Shown: positions 32,690 through 45,048, numbered from the stretch's first letter. The stretch is 64,000 nt of DNA from Larix kaempferi (GCA_027924585.1 BSBM01000191.1:1178001-1242000), one strand, 5' to 3'. Notes: generated by a model from the letters alone, not told the origin. Translations and numbers: made by a program.

Positions 32690-35359
32690 ATGGTTCTGGA
32701 GCCACTTGAAGATACGTCGAATGAGCTAATTGAGAAAGCCAAACAATTGTTGTCTATGCTTGAAAAAACATCTTACTCAAAGGAGACATCATTTCAAACA
32801 TTTCTTCAAGAATTGCAAATTAACAAGGATGAATACATTGTTCTTTTGCGTTCTCATATCACACGCCCTTCCTTGGTATTAAAAAGAGATCCTCCAGATG
32901 TTTGGATCAATGCATTTGCAAAAGGAATTCTAGATTTGTGGCAAGCAAACACTGATGCGCAGTTCATCCTAGATGCATATGCTACAACAACACACATAAG
33001 CTCATACATAACAAAGATAGATCGTCCAATGACACTTGCATTTAAGAAAATCAAGGAGCGAGCTGTCTCTGGCAATGCCAACAATGTCGAAACAATTCGT
33101 AGACTAGGTAACACGTTGTTGAACATGCAACAAATGTCCACCAGACAAGCAACTTGTGTTGTCCTTTCTCTGCCTTTCCATTCATCTTCTAGAAAAACAA
33201 TTTTCATTAACACTACACCAGACAAGAAAAAAACAATTGTTCTTAAGAAACCAACATTGTTGCAAAATGAGCCAGATGACTTCGAAGACATTGTTTCACC
33301 ATCTATCATAGACAAATACAATGCACGACCAATTGAAGTTGAAGACATTTCTTTAGCAGAATATGCTTCTTATTTCAGTTGTATTGATACAAAAATAGTC
33401 AAAAGAAATAAAACTTGTATCATTCGATTCATTCGATACAACAAAGAGAAAGATCCTGAGAACTATGCATGGGAAAATATTCTCATCTTCATAGCACACA
33501 GGGGTGACTTCAATTTGTTGAAAAAATCCTTTAAATCATGGGTAGAGGCATATTTAAGCCAAAAAGAAGAGATTTCTTTCGTTGAACAAAAGTTCGTGGC
33601 GAACATGACTGGAAAATGGGGCGACCTCGACATTGAACTTCAAAATGTTGAACTTCATTCCAACATTACGAATGACTCTGATTACTTTGAGAGTGACAGA
33701 GGACGTGAAACCACAAGAGAGCATTATGATATTCAATCTGATCTCCAGGTCAAGAATTCAATCCGTGTATCACAATCTACACCTTCTTTCACCTTGGGAG
33801 ATAAACCATATATGCCGGAAATAAATCAATGCCATGCAATACGACGATCGTTGAACAAGGAACAACAATCAATTGTCAAAGAAATTATCTCTAGGAAAAA
33901 GGATAACCCTTCTACGCCAATTCATATATTCTTGACAGGAAGTGCTGGCACTGGAAAAACTCACACCGCTAAATCTCTTTATGATGCTCTTGTCCATTTC
34001 TATGACAAAGAACTTGGTAGTGATCCATTAAAGAGAAAAGGTCTTGTTGTTGCTTTTACTGGTAATGCAGCTTACAATATTAATGGTGTCACTGTGCATT
34101 CCGCATTCAAATTATCTTTGAACTCTTCTAAGATGTTGCCATTAAATGCAAATACGCTTGATATTCTATCAAAAGATTACCAACAACTTCGAGTGCTTTT
34201 AATTGATGAAGTTTCTTTGATAGGTTCTAAAATGCTCTATAACATAGACAAACGCTTGCATGAGATAATGCATACGCCAATGAAACCATTTGGGAATCTT
34301 GATGTCATATTCTGTGGTGATCTTTTGCAAGCAGAACCAATACACGATGCCTGGATATTTGATCAACCAATATTCCATGGCCAGACATTTCCTTACAGTT
34401 TTTGGATTGACATTGTCAATTACTACGAATTAAAAACGGTCTTTCGCCAAAAAGATAAAAACTTCGCCTCAATTTTAAACAGGATCGGGACATCAAATCA
34501 AACAACTGATGATATTGAGTATTTGAATAGGCATTGCCATAGACAACCTCCATTGGATCTGACATTCCCATATCTATATCATTGCAACAAACATGTTAAA
34601 GAACATAACTCTAGGATGTTGTCTATTGTAAATACAAAAGTATTCACATTAACATCTTTTGACTTGAAACTTGATCAACTTGAAAAAAACTTTGAAACTC
34701 ATAAGAATATTCAACTTCCATCTACAATAGTTCTTAAAGAGAACATGCTCGTGGAACTTGTCGGTGGAAATTACTCAGTCGAAGATGGCCTTGTCAACGG
34801 TGCAGAAGGGATTTTTAAAGAATATTCTCCAACATCCCCTGACATTGTTTGGTTTGAATTCACAGAGCCTTCGGTCGGTGCACGTGCATGTGCAAAAATG
34901 CAACATCTTTACAAATCCACCTCAATGAGCACTTGGACACCAATTCAAAGAATGACATTGCAAATATCAATTGGCAATGGAAAACATATAGTTAGACGAC
35001 AATTTCCAATTCAATTATCATGTGCACGAACAATCCATAGGGCACAAGGCTTGACAATGGAACGACTAGCGTTTGACCCTAAAGGGGTTAGAAGACATGG
35101 CCTAGTGTACACTACACTTTCTCGGGTCAAAAGTGTTTATTGCCTCTATCTCATAAACAAGCTTGAACAAAAGAATTTTTCAATTTCAACAAAAGTTGCA
35201 ACTGAAATTGCAAGATTGCAACAACATGCACAGTTACACTTCCAATATGGAATAAGTTCATTTCCCACTACAAACCATATACTGGTATCTACACTAGATA
35301 CACGAAGTCTTCTCTTTCACATTGAAGACGTTGCAAATGATTTTGAACTAATGAAATGA
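32690..35359 (+). CDS. Helitron Rep C-terminal part and PIF1-type helicase
   Basis: An 889-codon open frame. Residues 91-115 carry the Rep tyrosine region (DAYATTTHISSYITK). The second tyrosine (Y106) and K109 are kept, but the first of the usual Y-x3-Y pair is His (H102, CAC at 32993). The SF1B/PIF1 helicase spans roughly residues 385-830, with Walker A GSAGTGKT (417-424), Walker B LLIDE (503-507), GDLLQ (543-547), FRQ (585-587), HRAQGLT (783-789) and TLSR (809-812). It unwinds the transposon strand 5' to 3'. The true start lies upstream: SSCRFNLPFPPIDNTMVLEP is continuous with it in this frame, so the ATG at 32690 is just the first Met after the A9 frameshift. The C-terminus leads in frame into the EEP domain after a single TGA. 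Confidence 0.9.
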   Translation: MVLEPLEDTSNELIEKAKQLLSMLEKTSYSKETSFQTFLQELQINKDEYIVLLRSHITRPSLVLKRDPPDVWINAFAKGILDLWQANTDAQFILDAYATTTHISSYITKIDRPMTLAFKKIKERAVSGNANNVETIRRLGNTLLNMQQMSTRQATCVVLSLPFHSSSRKTIFINTTPDKKKTIVLKKPTLLQNEPDDFEDIVSPSIIDKYNARPIEVEDISLAEYASYFSCIDTKIVKRNKTCIIRFIRYNKEKDPENYAWENILIFIAHRGDFNLLKKSFKSWVEAYLSQKEEISFVEQKFVANMTGKWGDLDIELQNVELHSNITNDSDYFESDRGRETTREHYDIQSDLQVKNSIRVSQSTPSFTLGDKPYMPEINQCHAIRRSLNKEQQSIVKEIISRKKDNPSTPIHIFLTGSAGTGKTHTAKSLYDALVHFYDKELGSDPLKRKGLVVAFTGNAAYNINGVTVHSAFKLSLNSSKMLPLNANTLDILSKDYQQLRVLLIDEVSLIGSKMLYNIDKRLHEIMHTPMKPFGNLDVIFCGDLLQAEPIHDAWIFDQPIFHGQTFPYSFWIDIVNYYELKTVFRQKDKNFASILNRIGTSNQTTDDIEYLNRHCHRQPPLDLTFPYLYHCNKHVKEHNSRMLSIVNTKVFTLTSFDLKLDQLEKNFETHKNIQLPSTIVLKENMLVELVGGNYSVEDGLVNGAEGIFKEYSPTSPDIVWFEFTEPSVGARACAKMQHLYKSTSMSTWTPIQRMTLQISIGNGKHIVRRQFPIQLSCARTIHRAQGLTMERLAFDPKGVRRHGLVYTTLSRVKSVYCLYLINKLEQKNFSISTKVATEIARLQQHAQLHFQYGISSFPTTNHILVSTLDTRSLLFHIEDVANDFELMK

Positions 35360-35938
35360 GACATCTTGTGTCTACAAGAGACCCATATGCATATGATTTC
35401 GAAATACTCATCTTTTTTTGAACCCTACACTTGTGCAATGGCATGCTCTGTGCATGGCATCCTAACTATGATTAAAAAAAATATTACTGTTCTAAAAACA
35501 GAGGTCTATACAAGAAATTAGTTTGAAGCAATTGTCACTAGTCTAAAGCTTCCACAAATAACCATTAACATTGTCAATGTTTATAACAAGCCCACCAACA
35601 ATTTGAATTCACTATTTTCTATGCTAGATTGAATCCTTTCTCAAAGGAAAAATGACACAAAATTCATTGTCGTTGGCGATTTCAATATTGATATGCAAAA
35701 GAAAACGACAGGAAGCAAAAGGCTACGGCTCTTCATGGAAAGAAATTCACTAATGTTAAGAACAACTAAACCTACAACTAATTCTGGCGCTATGCTTGAC
35801 CATTTCTGGAAAAATCTGTCCACATCTGCAATGTACTTCAACACTTCAGATGCGTGTCTGTTTTTTAATACATTTACCTATAATGCTTTTACCCTTGTTT
35901 TCTTTTCTTTTTTGCACATCAATGCTATTCAAGTATGA
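35360..35938 (+). pseudogene. EEP (APE-like) endonuclease domain of the Helitron
   Basis: Immediately after the helicase TGA (35357-35359) the same frame reads DILCLQETHM, an EEP-family start with the catalytic Glu. It continues INIVNVYNKP, a stop (TGA about 35630), FIVVGDFNIDMQKKT with the GDFN motif, and GAMLDHFW. Another in-frame stop (TAG) lies near 35519. Thus three stops separate pieces of an otherwise unshifted frame. The final Asp-His pair expected about 25 residues after LDHFW is not visible; the corresponding place reads FFNTFTYNAF. EEP domains fused behind the helicase are the hallmark of Helentron-type elements, where they probably make the target-site nick. Confidence 0.75.
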
Positions 35939-36899
35939 AAAAAATAACTACGTTCATGCAACAGACATAGAACCTGTTGTTTTTCATTTTCCAAAACAAA
36001 TGATTGTCACATTTTCTCCTTATGTTCTTGGAAATACAATTGATGTCTTTTTGACATTGCTTTATTGTAAACATACTATTTCTCCATCCTTGAACCACCA
36101 CATATACTTATTGTTCATCATTGCACATGATTTTTTCATGCAACCATTGTAACACCAACCTCACAGCATCGCTTGGGCAGTTGCTTCGGTTTCTTGCTTC
36201 TAGAAAAAATTTCTATTGCATCTTTTTTTTGCTTCTCATTCTACATTTTCCCATATGCATTTTCTCCAATCCTTGAAATTTTTTTCCTCTTTTAGGATTC
36301 AATAACATTTAACCTTCCTTATCTTCTTGTTCTAGAACGAGCTTCCTTTCTATTTATAGCTGAAAGTATGTTAGATCCACAAACATCGAACCTACAACTA
36401 AAAGATACCTAGAAAAAAGTAGTCAATATCTTCAACAAATATTTTATTGTCAGTTTTTTATTGTCATTTTCCTCTAACATTGGCAAGTATCATGTGCTCG
36501 GCTCAATGCAAGGCCTTTTTTTTAAAGACCGTTTGAAGATCTTTTTATTTGTATTTTTCATTGCACAATCATTTTAGACTACCTACCTGTATTTAACTAT
36601 GGATTTGTTAAATGCAACAAGCAAAAGAAAGAACAAAAAAAAAGGGAAAAAAAACCAAAAAAACACATGCTTGTTCCCTTTTTCCATAACCTTTATATGT
36701 TGCCATTTCCATTGCAATGTAAATGTTCCTAGCTCACTTTTATCTTGAAACAATTCAAAACTTTGTTCAATTTTTTCTCCTTCGATTACATGTCTCAAAT
36801 TCTATGTTCAAGTGCATCCACAGGATACAGAAACCAGTCATGCCAAAACTCAATTAGCAAAAAAGTTCCTTGTCTCATATCGAAAGAGGAGTGCATATT
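35939..36899. other. Spacer between Helitron Rep-Hel and RPA-like gene
   Basis: AT-rich spacer with long pyrimidine and poly-A runs. No recognised coding sequence on either strand. Presumably it contains the promoter of the downstream RPA-like gene. Confidence 0.4.
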
Positions 36900-37791
36900 A
36901 TGTCAACACCTGCTAGCCCATCTATTGAAAAAGTTATTTCTCTCTTTCAAGATGCTCCTGAAACATTAACAGTGACAGGATCTTCAATGACAGCATCTGC
37001 AGCAATAACAAACAGTCCAAAAAGGTATTTGTTTTTTGCATTGAATTTGTATGTTTCTTCTTATCTATTTTGCATAATGTTCATCGTATTGCACATTTTT
37101 TCAATTCACATTTGTATATTAAACATTTGCTGCTATTTCATGTCTATTTTTAACATGGATTTGCATTTGCAGAATAAAACATGTAACATAACCATCCACC
37201 ATTATACAATTATGTACTGAGATCCATACTAATGTTTTCGAAGGAGATATCTTGATTGGCTATGGACCTGCGCAGAACCGAAGTCAGAACTCCCCAGTAA
37301 AAACAAAAATTCTCCATGCAGACTTGGTTGATAGATTTGGCCTCATGACAATAACAGCCACCGTAAATGATAGCTTGATCAATCGTTTTGGTAGTTACAT
37401 AGTGCCTGTAAAAATCATTAAAATCATTGGCTTTGAACTAAAAAGAAAGGACCAGTATGATTGTGGAGATGCAATATTCACTATGACAATATTGCCTTAT
37501 AGCATAATTGAGTCGATTGAACAAGTATGTACACTACGCTCCCTACCACCAGACATGACAATAAGAGAAGTTATCGCCTCAGATGAATCATATGCCGTTG
37601 GATCCATTGCAGCAATTGTTGTTGGCTGTCAATACAACAACAAGCAACTAGATTTCTTCATTAGAGATGGACAAACAACAAATTATTTTGCAACTGTAAG
37701 TTTCACAACCTTTGAACTTTTTTTCCTTTTTTATTTTTCATTTACCAATTTCTTTATCTAGTTGAAAATCATTTCATTTTTCATTGCTATG

Positions 37792-37827
<36 letters not shown>

Positions 37828-39033
37828 AAAAAAACATTTAACACAGAAATTAGAAACATAAGACAACAATGAAAAAAACAAAACGTAGCAGTTCTCTGTT
37901 TGCACTTGCAATCACCAAATATGCTCATTTTCTATTTTCTAACAGCTATTTCTTTTGCAATTACAAGTTAACGAAGCATATAAAAACTTATTTTTCCGAG
38001 TTCAACAACAACTTGCAATCAATAAACTGTCGTTCCATCTATTCAAGAACATAGTTAGAAATGGCAACAAAGGAAGCCATATGATAAATACATCGCAATC
38101 CACTTTCATTGACCCTTTAAATGACGAGTCTGCAATACAGTTTTTGTTTCCTATTGCTGAGGCAAAGATACAAGTGACTAACCACAACCTCCTTTTTTCC
38201 CTTTTCCAAATACTCACAAAACAAAAATGCTACTTACAATGACATTGGAAAAATAATTTGCAATATTTTCTTTCACCTTCTTTTCTTGGTTTCAAATTGC
38301 ATAGATAAATACCATGCTACCATTATTTTACATTTACAGACAAATGCAAGGCACATGTATGGATTCTTGTACATGTTGCTACTTCTATATCAGTAACATG
38401 TGCACTCTTGTTTGTGACATTGACTCTTTCCAAACAAACCTTGTAAAAATTGCTCAAAGTCTTCTGCCCAGGAAAACTTGCCCACAGTTCATTACAACAA
38501 CAACAACAACAAAAAGTAGAAGGACAAGAACCAAATTGATGTTCTTTTTTCTTCTTTTGCAACCAACTTGAATTGCCATTGCCAATGGTCAATGCCAATC
38601 TACTTTCCTCATTCATAGTTATATTTATAGTTTTTTCCCCTCTCTTGTTTATGTGCTTAATATTCTTCCATTGTTTTAGGTCTATGGAACGCTTAAAGTA
38701 AGAAATGTGTTCGTGCCACCGTTCCAATGCATTTGTTCTGAATGCAAATTTCCCATGATACTTAATACTCGCATATGTGCATTTTGCAATGTTCAAACAA
38801 AAACAATTTACGAACACAATTTTCTATGCAACTTGGACACTGATGATGGAATTATCGAATGCACATTGCGAGGCCTACAACTGCAAGAAATTTGCCCGAA
38901 CATTGTTGCTTTCACATATGAACAATACTCCAAGACCGCTCCATCAATAGTGTTCAATCTTCGCAGGCTCTGCTTACAAAGACTATATACTTTGGCCATG
39001 AACACCAGAATACTCGATGTCAAAAGAATCTGA
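36900..39033 (+). pseudogene. RPA-like OB-fold/zinc-ribbon gene of the Helitron, with introns
   Basis: Four exons join in phase: 36900-37024 (starts MSTPASPSIEKVISLFQD; donor AAAG/GTATTT), 37173-37695 (after TTTGCAG; donor GCAACT/GTAAGT), 37946-38173 (after TTCTAACAG; donor GTGACT) and 38680-39033 (after TTGTTTTAG). Exon 2 contains LVDRFGLMTITATVNDS and RFGSYIVPVKIIKIIGFELK, read as an OB fold. Exon 4 contains CICSECKFPM and ICAFC, a C-x2-C-x10-C-x2-C zinc ribbon as in the C-terminal DNA-binding domain of RPA70. A TAA (37189-37191) interrupts exon 2. A coding-like stretch at 38339-38571 may be another exon. Plant Helitrons often carry RPA70-like single-strand binding proteins. Splice sites are inferred from sequence alone. 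Confidence 0.6.
37795..37824. repeat. (TA)15 microsatellite
   Basis: Perfect alternating AT run in the second intron of the RPA-like gene. Confidence 0.95.
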
Positions 39034-42000
39034 AAATGGCAGGTGCGCAAAAATCTCTTCTCTTTTTCTTCCCAACTTTTCTTTCCTGTTGAGGATATCC
39101 TTAAGTCTTTTTTTCTTGCTATCTTGTTTCTTGTGCTTCCTCTCAGATTCATTTTCAGCTCCAAAGATGTTTAATGACATGTTGCACTGTTTTGTTCCTT
39201 CTCCTATACTATATACATGTATTGCTTTTTCTTAAACATATAAAAGACAAAAACAAAATAAAACATGGAAAAGCACTTTATAGATAGCTACCTTAAATAG
39301 GCACGTAAACTTACCAAGTTCATTTATTCAAATCTATTGACTACTTTAGACAGGTAAGCAGCTATATTGAGAAAAAATGAAAACATAGGCATAAACAAAT
39401 GAAAAGAGCATTTTCATCTGCATACTATCAATCCATCTATGAGGCTAAAATAACCCAAAACAACTTCCTCATTCTGTATACTTATGCCTGTGCAATAAAT
39501 TTGTCTCTACCATTTCTTTTGCCTATTTTCTTTGCACTTTCTTCATTGCATTGTTGATCTTCTTTTTCAATTGTAAAAAAATTGCAAACTGAACATGGCC
39601 ACTAACACAACATCAACAATCAGTTAAAACCAACTTGCTCCTCTTCACATAACTTTTCAGTATAGTGTATTGCAATGCTTCTATTGAACAACACCTTTTT
39701 TTCCTTTTCCTGCTATTTTCACTATGTTCCAAACCCATCTGTTATCTGATGCATTGAACACATACTTCTATCCCCAAACACAAGAACAACCTTTCCTCTC
39801 TCCTCATTTCCTACAATTTAGACTTAAACTGTAGATTTTTCTGCATCTTGGCTTCCCCTTGAATATACCAATGCATTCATCTCAGTAAACGTCCTCGTAA
39901 AATATTTTTAAATTCAATAACAACAGCATGTCATCTAGCAGATGTCACAAAAATACTTGCAATTTCAATAACAACACCCTCTCATGTAGAAGATGTCTTC
40001 GAACATGTTACATGGATATAGAATAGATACCTATACAAGCTCAAATTATTCCTCCTGCACAACATTTATAAACATAGAAACAGTATTTTCAAGAGACTGC
40101 AAACAATGATTTCTCACTAAACAAAAATATGCATTGTCAAAAACAACTTTCGTTTTCTGGGAGTTTTACAACTACATAGAATCTCTAATTTTCCAGAATA
40201 CTTGCTATAATCATCTACTATCTAATGTTGCTTCATTTCTAAAAATTTCTTGAATTTCTTGCTTTGTTTTAAGTAGAGAAAACACTTCTTAACATGAAAT
40301 AGATTTTAAACCGATCCTTTTGTTGATACCGGTTTATAGCTTATTGTTTCAGTTCATTTCATTTAAGCATTCGTTAAATGATTCAGTTTTAAATTCTTTC
40401 AACCCACTTGTGAAAGTTTAATTTCTGCAAAATCTTTCTTTTTTGGAAGTTCATGGGATCTATTCTATTTCATGAATTGTGGATGTATGAGACACTGTTA
40501 AATTTATAGCATCAATTGAAGTGTCGGCACATTAACACCCAACTTGCAGTCTTGCAATTTGAAATTGATTTTTTCAATAGTTGTATTAAAAATCCTAAAA
40601 GGGTTTGCATTAATGATCATTGTCAATAATAAGTTTCTCTCAAAATTCATGTTCTAGAATCCCAGGCTTGCTTCCACCACATAGGTGCTTTGTTTCTGTT
40701 CACACTTGAATTCTCAAAAAAAAAACAAAAAAAAAAACACCTTGAAATCAGCTTGCATACTGCTACATAGACTACATAGAAACCCCTTCATTTTCATCTT
40801 CAAACACAAAACATGATAGTAAATTGCATAGTAGCTTCTATAACTGATTACTATATCAGTCAAAATTGCATATTTGTTTAAATGACATGTCAATTTTCAT
40901 GCATCCATTCTTTCCTTTTTTTCATGTACACAGTTATTCACAATCTTTTTGCAATTTGCAGGTAACAAATTTTGAAAATTTTGGAACATCAATGATTTTT
41001 CCGTTCTGAAGTGCAATTTTGAAGATGCCTGGCATTTTTCAGTGCCCATTAAAAACACAACTGTTGTTTTTTGCGCTTTCCTACAAAGAGTCTTTTGCAG
41101 TTTGACAGTTGCGCTATATAGCACATCATCCATTGACATTGTTAACATAATTTTTTGACATAGTCTATGTCTTGTTTACTTTATTTGACTTTCACAAGAA
41201 AAAATTTCAACTAAATTATGCTGTTGTTATGTCTTTTTTTATGACACCTTTCTTAAATGACTTCACACACTAAAGCTATATCAACTTAGTTTTTGTAAAT
41301 GCTATATCAAAACATGAAACATGGTTTTGTTAATATATATTGACTTTCAAGTTGTAGTTCCAGTTACAATTTTTTTTTTCTTACATGTCTAATTGGTTTT
41401 TTCCTTTTTAAAGACGTGATTCAATTTATCTTGAATCAAAATATATCCACTGAATGCATGCCAAAGGCTATATTTTTATGTTCTCTGATATGCTTCTTTA
41501 ACATGATACTAAATTCTAATGTTCAAGAATTGGAATTTGGCCATACATTAGCAATTTCAACACTACTTTGAATATTATGATACTGAAAGTTGAATCTTAG
41601 AAATATTTTGATCAAAACATGTCCATATCCATCTATAGTTGCATATACAAAATTACTTTGAAACTGATTGCAATGAGATTTGCTAGTATACAATTTGAAT
41701 CCATATCAAGAAAATGATTTGGTTTTATCTATGAAAGGAATATGCATCAGTCTAGAGGAATAGTTCAAAGGCATATCAACAGATATTCTATTTTTATTAT
41801 TGAAATTTTATATATGATTATTGATATTTTAAATAAATTATATTTAATTATTAGGTTGTGATTTTTACATTTTGATAATTTCTCACTAGAATCATTACTC
41901 ACAAATATTTAGTTTAAGAAAAATATAAAATAGGTAAAAATTATGCATTAGCTAAGAATTTTGCCTAAAATATTGAAGATTAAGTTTTACAAATAGAACC

Positions 42001-42050
42001 TTGCATATTTAAAACCTTGGAATAGAGAACAAGTCACTTCAATGCAATTG
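39034..42050. other. AT-rich intergenic, no gene recognised
   Basis: Rich in poly-T and poly-A runs. No coding similarity on either strand. The 3' end of the Helitron probably lies somewhere here, but I could not find a CTRR end with a preceding hairpin that I trust. Confidence 0.4.
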
Positions 42051-42340
42051 CCTGGATTTCTTGTACTGGCACTAAAATTTCTCCTTTAGAATCCATTTTT
42101 CTGGCATGCAATCATATCCTGCATAATATATAGATTTTTTTGCTTAACAAAATCCATATTTTCAAAGAGAATGCTTTTAGTACTTGCAATTGGTTGGATT
42201 TGTTGTACTGGCAATAAAACCTTTCCTTTAAAATTCTCTTTCTTGCATGGAATTATGTTTTCCACAATATACAGATTTTTTTGCTTCATAATATCCATAT
42301 TTTCAAAGAGAACGCTTCTAGCACTTGCAATTGAATATAA
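42051..42340. repeat. 142-bp tandem duplication
   Basis: Two copies start at about 42053 and 42195 with TGGATTT(C/G)TTGTACTGGCA. Both end CCATATTTTCAAAGAGAA(T/C)G followed by CTT(T/C)TAG(T/C)ACTTGCAATTG. Moderate divergence. Confidence 0.88.
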
Positions 42341-44968
42341 TAAGAATATTGTTTTGATGTTGTATTATACTATTTAAATATGATATGTAATTTATTTTTT
42401 TCAGCAATCTAATTTCTGTTTTCTGTATATTTCATTTTAGATAGCGATTTCAATTGCAATTTGTTCCATGTCTTCTTTCATTTTTCTTTTTAAATCCTGA
42501 AAAATAAATGAAACATAAAACATCACTATAATAACTACATATCTATTGTCAAAATTTTCACTGAATCATTTCATGGCAGTTTCATATGCATTTGTCAATA
42601 CCACACTAGCAATTATTTAATTATTTATTATTTTTTTCCCAACGTAACTTATTTATTATTATAATGCATTAGTTGGCCTGTGGAACTCATGATAATTTAT
42701 TATGCATATGGTTCCTGCAAGCTGGTAATGATTTTGGTGAAGAACGTAATCTATTGCATTAAAATTGGTCTCTCTCACTGTCAATTAGAGAAATGTAACC
42801 AATATTAGCAATGTAAAACTATCATATTTCTATAGCTTTTGTCTTATAACAATAATTTTTATTGCTATTAGCAACTGTGGGGACATTACCACCTCGTGTC
42901 TCTTGTTATTATTATATTATGTGTTGTGCTGGATTTCATTTTATTATAAGTAAATCTATATTGAACCTGAGTTCTAGCTTTTTCAAGATTTCAAATTTTA
43001 TTATAATTTTTTATAACTTCCTACACCGAAGGTCATGTGAGATAGCGATTTTGTGAGAGAATCTTTACAATGTAGAAAACATGAGGTCTTGCTTGATTTA
43101 TTATTAGATCCACCTATGCTGGTTGGTCTGGAATTATAATTCAGGTCACATCGTAATAGAAAGATCAGGTTACCAAGTAAAGGAAATGGGTCTCTATCTC
43201 TATGTACAAAAGTAAGTGAATCAAAGCTTTAGATGGGAAGCATTGGGCATCCACCTCCTTGACCTGTTAATGACTCCATTGCATTGCCCCCATAAGTATA
43301 ATAAATAATAAATACGGTGCGAGAAGGCAACACCAAGGACGAGCACATCAATAGAGCTAAGGCTGGTTGAATGTGATCATTAGAATAAAGGAAAATCTAT
43401 GAGATGGAATATGGTAGAAGGATATAGAGCTAGTGTCGCCTACATAAGCCTTGCATGCTTAGAGTTCATCGATTGCCGAGTCATAAACTAGAATTTCCTT
43501 TTCATGGATTACATGCTAATGCCTTGTAATATGTGTGTGAATGGAATTACATGCTTTGTGTATTTGTGTTCTTTTTCTCATAAGTATTAATGTTTTTTTA
43601 ATCTCTTTATTCATCATTTTAAAAGAGATATAATTTTTAAAGAGAGATCTTCATATATTGTTGCAAGGAAATTTAATCTTTGGTGGGAAGGTGGTTTTGT
43701 TTTCAAAGAAATCAAGTTGTTATAGATTGTATCAATTGCCATTTTCTTTTGTATCAAAGATAATGACCACACAATCCATAGTAATTATTATTCTTTTTGA
43801 AAAGTGTATATTGAACTTGCCAACATCACAACCTCATTAGCCAATAAGGTTAATGATATCTACATTAGCAAGCTATCTCTTTGGCAATGTAAAATGTGAG
43901 TTGCTGAAACATTGATGGAACCTTCTAACATTATGACTTCATTAGCTGATAAGGTTAATGATATATGTTGGCAAGCCATCTTCTTAGTGTGTAAAATGTG
44001 AGGTGTCTATTTATGATGGATTTTGCAATCCATGAATGCTTAAGAATTGTATTCTTGACGTGGAAACTTTTTTCAATTATAATTTGATTCCAGATGATAA
44101 CAGAGACGGTTGAAACTCACAAGGCTTGCCAAGCTTATGGTTGTAGAACATTTGGGGAATCAAAACCTAATCACCACTTAGATTAGACTTGTGGAATCCC
44201 TTAGTCTTTCCATCTATTCTTCTAGCTACAAACATGATATGAACATAAGTGGCTTGGTCTATGCCAAGGATTCTGCGTGCCTATGCAAGAGCACATCATT
44301 GAAAATATTGTTCTCAAATTTAAAAGAACATTGTAGGAACATTTGAATCACGTGTTTAAGTACGTGGAGTTCACCCCCATTGATGCCACATATAATCAAA
44401 CATAATTGGCTGAACAAATGTTTTTATATCATCATATGATTCAACAATATTCATACTCCTCCAATATTTCCAAATCAACATTGCAAAAGCCTATACCTCC
44501 TAGTACTATCTAGGGTCATCATCTTTTTAGTAATTTTTTTCTTCTTATTCTTATTCATTTACCAAGTTTTGTTAGTATTGTAAAAAAAGGTCACAATAAG
44601 TCTAAATGCTGCTCCCATTGAAGTATTTAGTGAAAACAAGATTTATGAAGAGTTAAGGGGACTTAATAAAGTCACTCTTTTACAACACTCCACTCAACCA
44701 AAATTTCTAGAAACCATGTTTATGGGATGATGCACAATCAAGAGCTCCTTTAGAGACACCTTAGTTGCCACATAAATCTGAAAAAGCAATGAACCTCTGA
44801 CATCAAGAGATAATTAGAGGTACTTGCATAATGATTTTTAAGACAATGTAAAAAGACAAAATATAGGAAATCGAATAAGCTTTCAAAATATTTGAATTTT
44901 ACTTCTTGAAATTTTGTCTAGTTGCTTCTAAAATTTGTTTTTCTAAAATTGGCCTTTTAAATTTTCAA

Positions 44969-45048
<80 letters not shown>

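Larger units (their letters stand above)
29285..39033 (+). mobile_element. Helitron-superfamily element (Helentron-like) with OTU, Rep, helicase, EEP and RPA-like modules
   Basis: Six coding modules of one rolling-circle transposon lie head to tail on the plus strand. They are tandem OTU-like domains (29.3-30.6 kb), an N-terminal cysteine/basic and accessory region (30.6-31.9 kb), the HUH Rep domain (32.0-32.7 kb), a PIF1-type helicase (to 35.36 kb), an EEP endonuclease (to 35.9 kb) and an RPA-like OB-fold gene with introns (36.9-39.0 kb). The coordinates are the coding span. Termini (TC/CTRR or Helentron-type ends, hairpin) were not found. Frameshifts and stops in most modules show this copy is not autonomous, though the helicase frame is intact over 889 codons. 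Confidence 0.85.

Noticed and set aside
36583-36798. Minus-strand 71-codon frame upstream of the RPA-like gene
   Set aside because: It is made of poly-Lys/Phe low complexity from A and T runs and matches nothing recognisable.
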